Below, in pieces: positions 60,618-64,000 of a stretch of 64,000 bases of DNA. The DNA is taken from the NCBI GenBank assembly GCA_947000775.1, contig CAMQGK010000144.1, forward strand, positions 12,539,001 through 12,603,000. The letters run 5' to 3'. The notes beneath the pieces were generated by a model. That model did not search any database. It had not been told where the DNA came from and saw nothing but the letters and a program-made list of their open reading frames with translations. Position 1 is the first letter of the stretch. Each line of letters opens with the position of its first letter. Source of the stretch: Pterois miles (Eukaryota > Chordata > Actinopteri > Perciformes > Scorpaenidae). The position numbers were made by a program, and so were the translations under genes.

Positions 60618-60955
60618 GCAAAGAAGAAAGAAAAGAAAGAAAGATATTCCTTTATTAGTCCCACAGTGGGGAAATTCAGATTTACACTCTGTTGTTCACA
60701 CAGTACAGTTCACACAGTACATATACATGTCTATGGAGAGATGTCAGAGTGATGGGGCTGCTCCTGACAAGCGCCCAGAGCAGTTGGGGGTTTGGTGCCT
60801 TGCTCAGGGGCACCTCAGCAGTGCCCAAGAGGTAAACTGGCACCTCTCCAGCAACCAGTTGGTCTTGGTCCATGGGGGATTTGAACCCCAAATCCCCCAT
60901 GGATCCCCCATCCTAACCCAAGTCCTTACGGACTGAGCTACTGCCGCCCCCAAGA
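60618..60955 (-). mobile_element. tRNA-derived SINE (minus), second copy
   Basis: Same family as 9470-9775. On the plus strand it shows an AAAGA-rich run, TTCCTTTATTAGTCCCACAG, GGAGAGATGTCAGAGTGATG and GTTTGGTGCCTTGCTCAGGG, ending at the tRNA-like head near GACTGAGCTACTGCCG. On the minus strand box B is GGTTCAAATCCCC. The box B region is flanked by an inverted duplication (see findings). Confidence 0.75.
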
Positions 60956-61156
60956 AAGACATATAGCTGCAGAAAACAAGTATGTTCTTCTTTTCATCAT
61001 GTTTTCTGTCCTAGTTAAATGTTAACCACCTCTTTTACATACAAACATTTAACTATATTTAACTATATTCATCTAAATTGCCAACAGGCATTGTAATGCA
61101 AATGCAATCAAATGTTTGAATGCTAGAGACACAGCCAGCCCTGGTTGGGATGCAAT

Positions 61157-61256
61157 GCTTCCTCTGGAATAACCTCCCTATGGACATCAGACAGTCTGTT
61201 TCTGTGGAGACCTTTAAATCTGAACTCAAAACACATCTTTTTGCCCTAACTTTCAA
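61157..61256 (+). mobile_element. C-terminal remnant of a LINE reverse transcriptase ORF
   Basis: The frame reads WNNLPMDIRQSVSVETFKSE, then LKTHLFALTFN and stop TAG at 61257-61259. This is the familiar end of many teleost non-LTR retrotransposon ORF2 proteins (W-N-LP..IR....FKS.LKTHLF). The upstream part is absent or degraded. Confidence 0.7.
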
Positions 61257-61379
61257 CTAGTTATGTTTATTTCTTTTATTTCTTCTCAATAAAGCTCTGT
61301 GGTTTACGTCCCACGAGCACTGCTGTGTGTCTATTTTGACTCTTTTTGTCATGCTGTATTTTCATTATGGTGTTACTTT

Positions 61380-61625
61380 GTACATACAACATCTATCGCA
61401 CATCTGTCCATCCTGAAAAAGGAAATCCCTCCTCTGTTGCTTCGCCTGAGGTTTCTTCCATTTCTTTTCTCCTGTTCAAACTTTTTTTGGGAGGAGTTTT
61501 TCTTTTTCCGTAGAGAGGGTGCTACTGTAAAGGACAGAGGGTGTCGTATCCTGTACAGATTTCAATGCCCCCTGAGGCAGTTTTGTGGTTTGTGATGTTG
61601 GGCTACACACATAAAATTGACTTGA
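61380..61625 (+). repeat. LINE 3' UTR following the ORF remnant
   Basis: CCTCCTCTGTTGCTTCGCCT, GAGGTTTCTTCCATTTC, TTTTTTGGGAGGAGTTTTTC, GATGTTGGGCTACACACA and TAAAATTGACTTGAC occur in the order typical of a common teleost LINE 3' end. It probably belongs to the same insertion as 61157-61256. Confidence 0.7.
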
Positions 61626-62374
61626 CTATTTTCACCAGCTGTGCCTCCAGACAGTTTAATACGCTTTGACACATCTGGAGTTATGTGTGATGTTCTGGAT
61701 GCATGGAGCTGTTGGTGCTCCTGTATTTACTGGGCAATATTTTCTTTTTTTTTTTCATCACATCATCTAACACTGCTGCTTGTATTTAGCCTACTGAGAG
61801 CAGCTACTTGGTGTAGGCCTTGTGTTTACCTCTCTAATGGATCATGGTTGTAAAATAAACATCATTTGGGCTCAGTCTCATATTACCACCATCTCCTAAC
61901 ATAGGTCCATGTGTTGCCAACTCACATGACTCATACATTTTACTCTCTTTCTTGCCCCCAACATCCCTATAGCATGATTTTGTAAGGCAGTATTCTGCAT
62001 GTTTCTGACTATAGACCTCGGCCTAGTAATTACTCATTAACATTTTTTTGACCTCTAGTAGCATCTCTGGCACTATGGTTTTGTTTTCATTAATATAACT
62101 TCAATGCATTTGCCTCTACTTTATTCATATTTTCTTTCCGCGTCAGCTTTAAAATCAGAGAGGGCAGCCTACAACTGAAAGATTGTTGTCTCCTCCAGCT
62201 CTACTGCAGATGTAACAGACTTAAGAACGCACTTTATTATCAAGTCTGATTTACAGTTTACTGTATATTTGAGAAGTTCATTTTTCATTTAATTCTGTTA
62301 AGTAATTGGGAATTTTATTTCAGAGTTATTCTTCTTTATACAACGAGTATTGGTGCCACATTGAGGGGGAAAAA

Positions 62375-63300
62375 GGAGATTTTGAGAATAAAGACATGAT
62401 ATTACAAGAAAAAAAGTAATTTAATGTGAATAAAGTTATACTAGTCAAGGAAAAAAGCTGTAATATTACAACAATAAAGTCATGATTTTACTAGAAAAAT
62501 AACCGTAATATTATGACAATAAAATCATAACTTCATGAGATTTCCTCCACAAAGAGGTCATTTTCCCAGATCCGTGTGGCTCTTTATTCGGAATAAACAC
62601 AGTTTCTTGCACAATCTTTTCAACGTCCTGACACTGATGATAATGTGCTGCTGATGTGCCAAAAGATGAAGTATTTTATTATTTATGAAACCTAAACAAA
62701 AGTATAATTTCACAATATCCTCATTTTCACACAGGCGACATGCTGCTCTGTTTCCCCTCTAAAATGACATGTAAAATTACTATTTATAATATTATGACTT
62801 TATTCTCATAATACAACAGTTTTTCTTGTAAACTTGACTTTATTTTCATATTATAATTTTTTACATTAAACTTATGACTTTATGTTTATTTATATGTTTA
62901 TCTAGTTTTCATTTAATTCTGATGAGTATTTATGAATTTTATCTCAATGGGTCATTTTTGTTTATATGACAAAAATAGATTTTGAGAATAAAGTCACAAT
63001 ATTACAGGAAAAAAAGTTGTAATTTAATGACAATAAAGTCATACTAGTCATGAAAAAAAGTTGTAATATTACAAGAATACAGTCATATTTTTAAGCGAAA
63101 GAGGACTAATTTTACCAGAATAAAGTCAGAACTTTACGAGAAGTTACTCCTCCGCAAAAGAGGCAATTTGCTAATGTTACCACTTTTGTCTTGTAATCTT
63201 CTGACTTTATTCTCATATTACAATTTTTTCCTTGTAAACCTATGACTTTATTCTCATAATGTCATGACTTTATTCTCGAAATCTTAATCTTAATCTCTCA
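62375..63300. repeat. AATAAAGTCAT-type array in both orientations
   Basis: Plus-strand blocks GAATAAAGTCACAATATTAC and ACAATAAAGTCATACTAGTC recur at 62375-62545 and 62978-63160. Inverted blocks GACTTTATTCTCATATTAC recur at about 62780-62890 and 63190-63290. The unit is about 27-40 bases and poorly conserved. Confidence 0.65.
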
Positions 63301-63424
63301 AATACTTAATTTTCTTTTAATTCTGTTGAGTATTTGTGAATTTCTTTGAAAATGACCTTTAGTAGACTTTGCGGTTTCTGTACCTCCTGGCTTTCCATAG
63401 CTCTTCCATCACAGTGTTGTTTTC

Positions 63425-63800
63425 CATTACTGAGGGTGAGTTGTGCTGGATTGTGTGCAACAGGCTACTTCAGATGTTTTACCAGTCTGTAGTAGCCAGC
63501 TTTCTGTTCTTTGCCGTGGTATGTTGGGGGGGTGGCATCAGCACCAGGGATGCCATCAAACTTAACAAACTGGTGAGGAGGGCTGGGTCTGTGGTGGCAG
63601 AGGGGAGGACCAGGAGGAAGCTGGAGTCTATTGTGAAGAACCCCTCCCACCCCCTCTATGACCAACTGGTCCAGATGAGGACTGCATTCAGCCAGAGACT
63701 GATCCCCCCTCGGCACACTACAAACCGTCTGGGTCTGTCCTTTCTGTTGGTGGCCATCAGGCTCCATAACCAAGGTCTGACCTCCATGTGACTCTGATCA
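63425..63800 (+). mobile_element. C-terminal remnant of a second LINE ORF
   Basis: The frame reads LLQMFYQSVVASFLFFAVVC, then WGGGISTRDAIKLNKLVRRAGSVV in two parts, HPLYDQLVQMRTAFSQRLI, and NRLGLSFLLVAIRLHNQ before stop TGA at 63789-63791. The order Y-QSVV.S...AVVCWGG..RD...L.KLVR.AGSV, then S-F..R, then RL..SF...AIRL-N is the end of the L2-like family of fish non-LTR reverse transcriptases. It is 5'-truncated and not a host gene. Confidence 0.75.
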
Positions 63801-63875
63801 TCTGCTCAGTATTTATTACCGGACCAAATGTATATAATTACATATAAGTATATAATTACATATAATTATATAACT

Positions 63876-63878
<3 letters not shown>

Positions 63879-63938
<60 letters not shown>
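63879..63938. repeat. (TA)n microsatellite
   Basis: About 30 TA units just after the LINE remnant. Confidence 0.95.
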
Positions 63939-63942
<4 letters not shown>

Positions 63943-64000
63943 GTTTTTCTTTTTGACAGGTTAATATTAGTTTAGACAATGTTTTAATGTAATTTTTTGG

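Overview
The window is nuclear DNA of a vertebrate, almost certainly a percomorph-type teleost. The genes have many short exons with GT-AG introns. Introns and spacers are full of retroelement tails, short inverted-repeat DNA transposons and CA, TA and TTA microsatellites of the kinds typical of such fish. The neighbouring pair snrk (+) and ano10 (-), in tail-to-tail arrangement, matches the SNRK-ANO10 order known from human 3p22. No bacterial, viral or CRISPR features were seen.

Layout. (1) 2-2255, +: the last three coding exons of a gene I do not recognise. (2) 3242-16090, +: a complete 22-exon small-HERC ubiquitin/ISG15 ligase of 1026 residues, with an RCC1-like N-terminus and a C-terminal HECT domain whose catalytic cysteine is Cys994. 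Three interferon-response-like elements lie within 155 bases upstream of its ATG. (3) 19.2-36.5 kb, +: snrk, an AMPK-related Ser/Thr kinase of 617 residues with a CpG-rich promoter, a non-coding first exon and four coding exons, one behind a 10.4-kb intron. It lacks the UBA-containing region expected behind the kinase domain and ends in a CaaX-like tail. (4) 36.5-44.8 kb: a gene-free, repeat-rich convergent spacer with a large palindromic element. (5) 44786-56422, -: ano10 (TMEM16K), 14 coding exons and 693 residues. (6) 56.4-64 kb: the ano10 upstream region, then LINE, SINE and microsatellite debris.

Each exon chain was assembled by hand from splice consensus and reading phase. All three complete genes stay in frame from ATG to stop (3081, 1854 and 2082 coding bases). 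The genes do not form a pathway: the HERC is probably an antiviral-type ligase, snrk a metabolic kinase activated by LKB1, and ano10 an ER membrane protein.

I found no evidence of a wholly new biological system. The best leads are the interferon-type elements before the HERC gene, a (TG)n tract occupying the 3' splice site of a kinase exon of snrk, the shortened CaaX-ending snrk tail, a HERC splice donor overlapping a retroelement tail, a roughly 790-bp foldback palindrome, a 27-bp minisatellite and an array of poly(A) signals on both strands.
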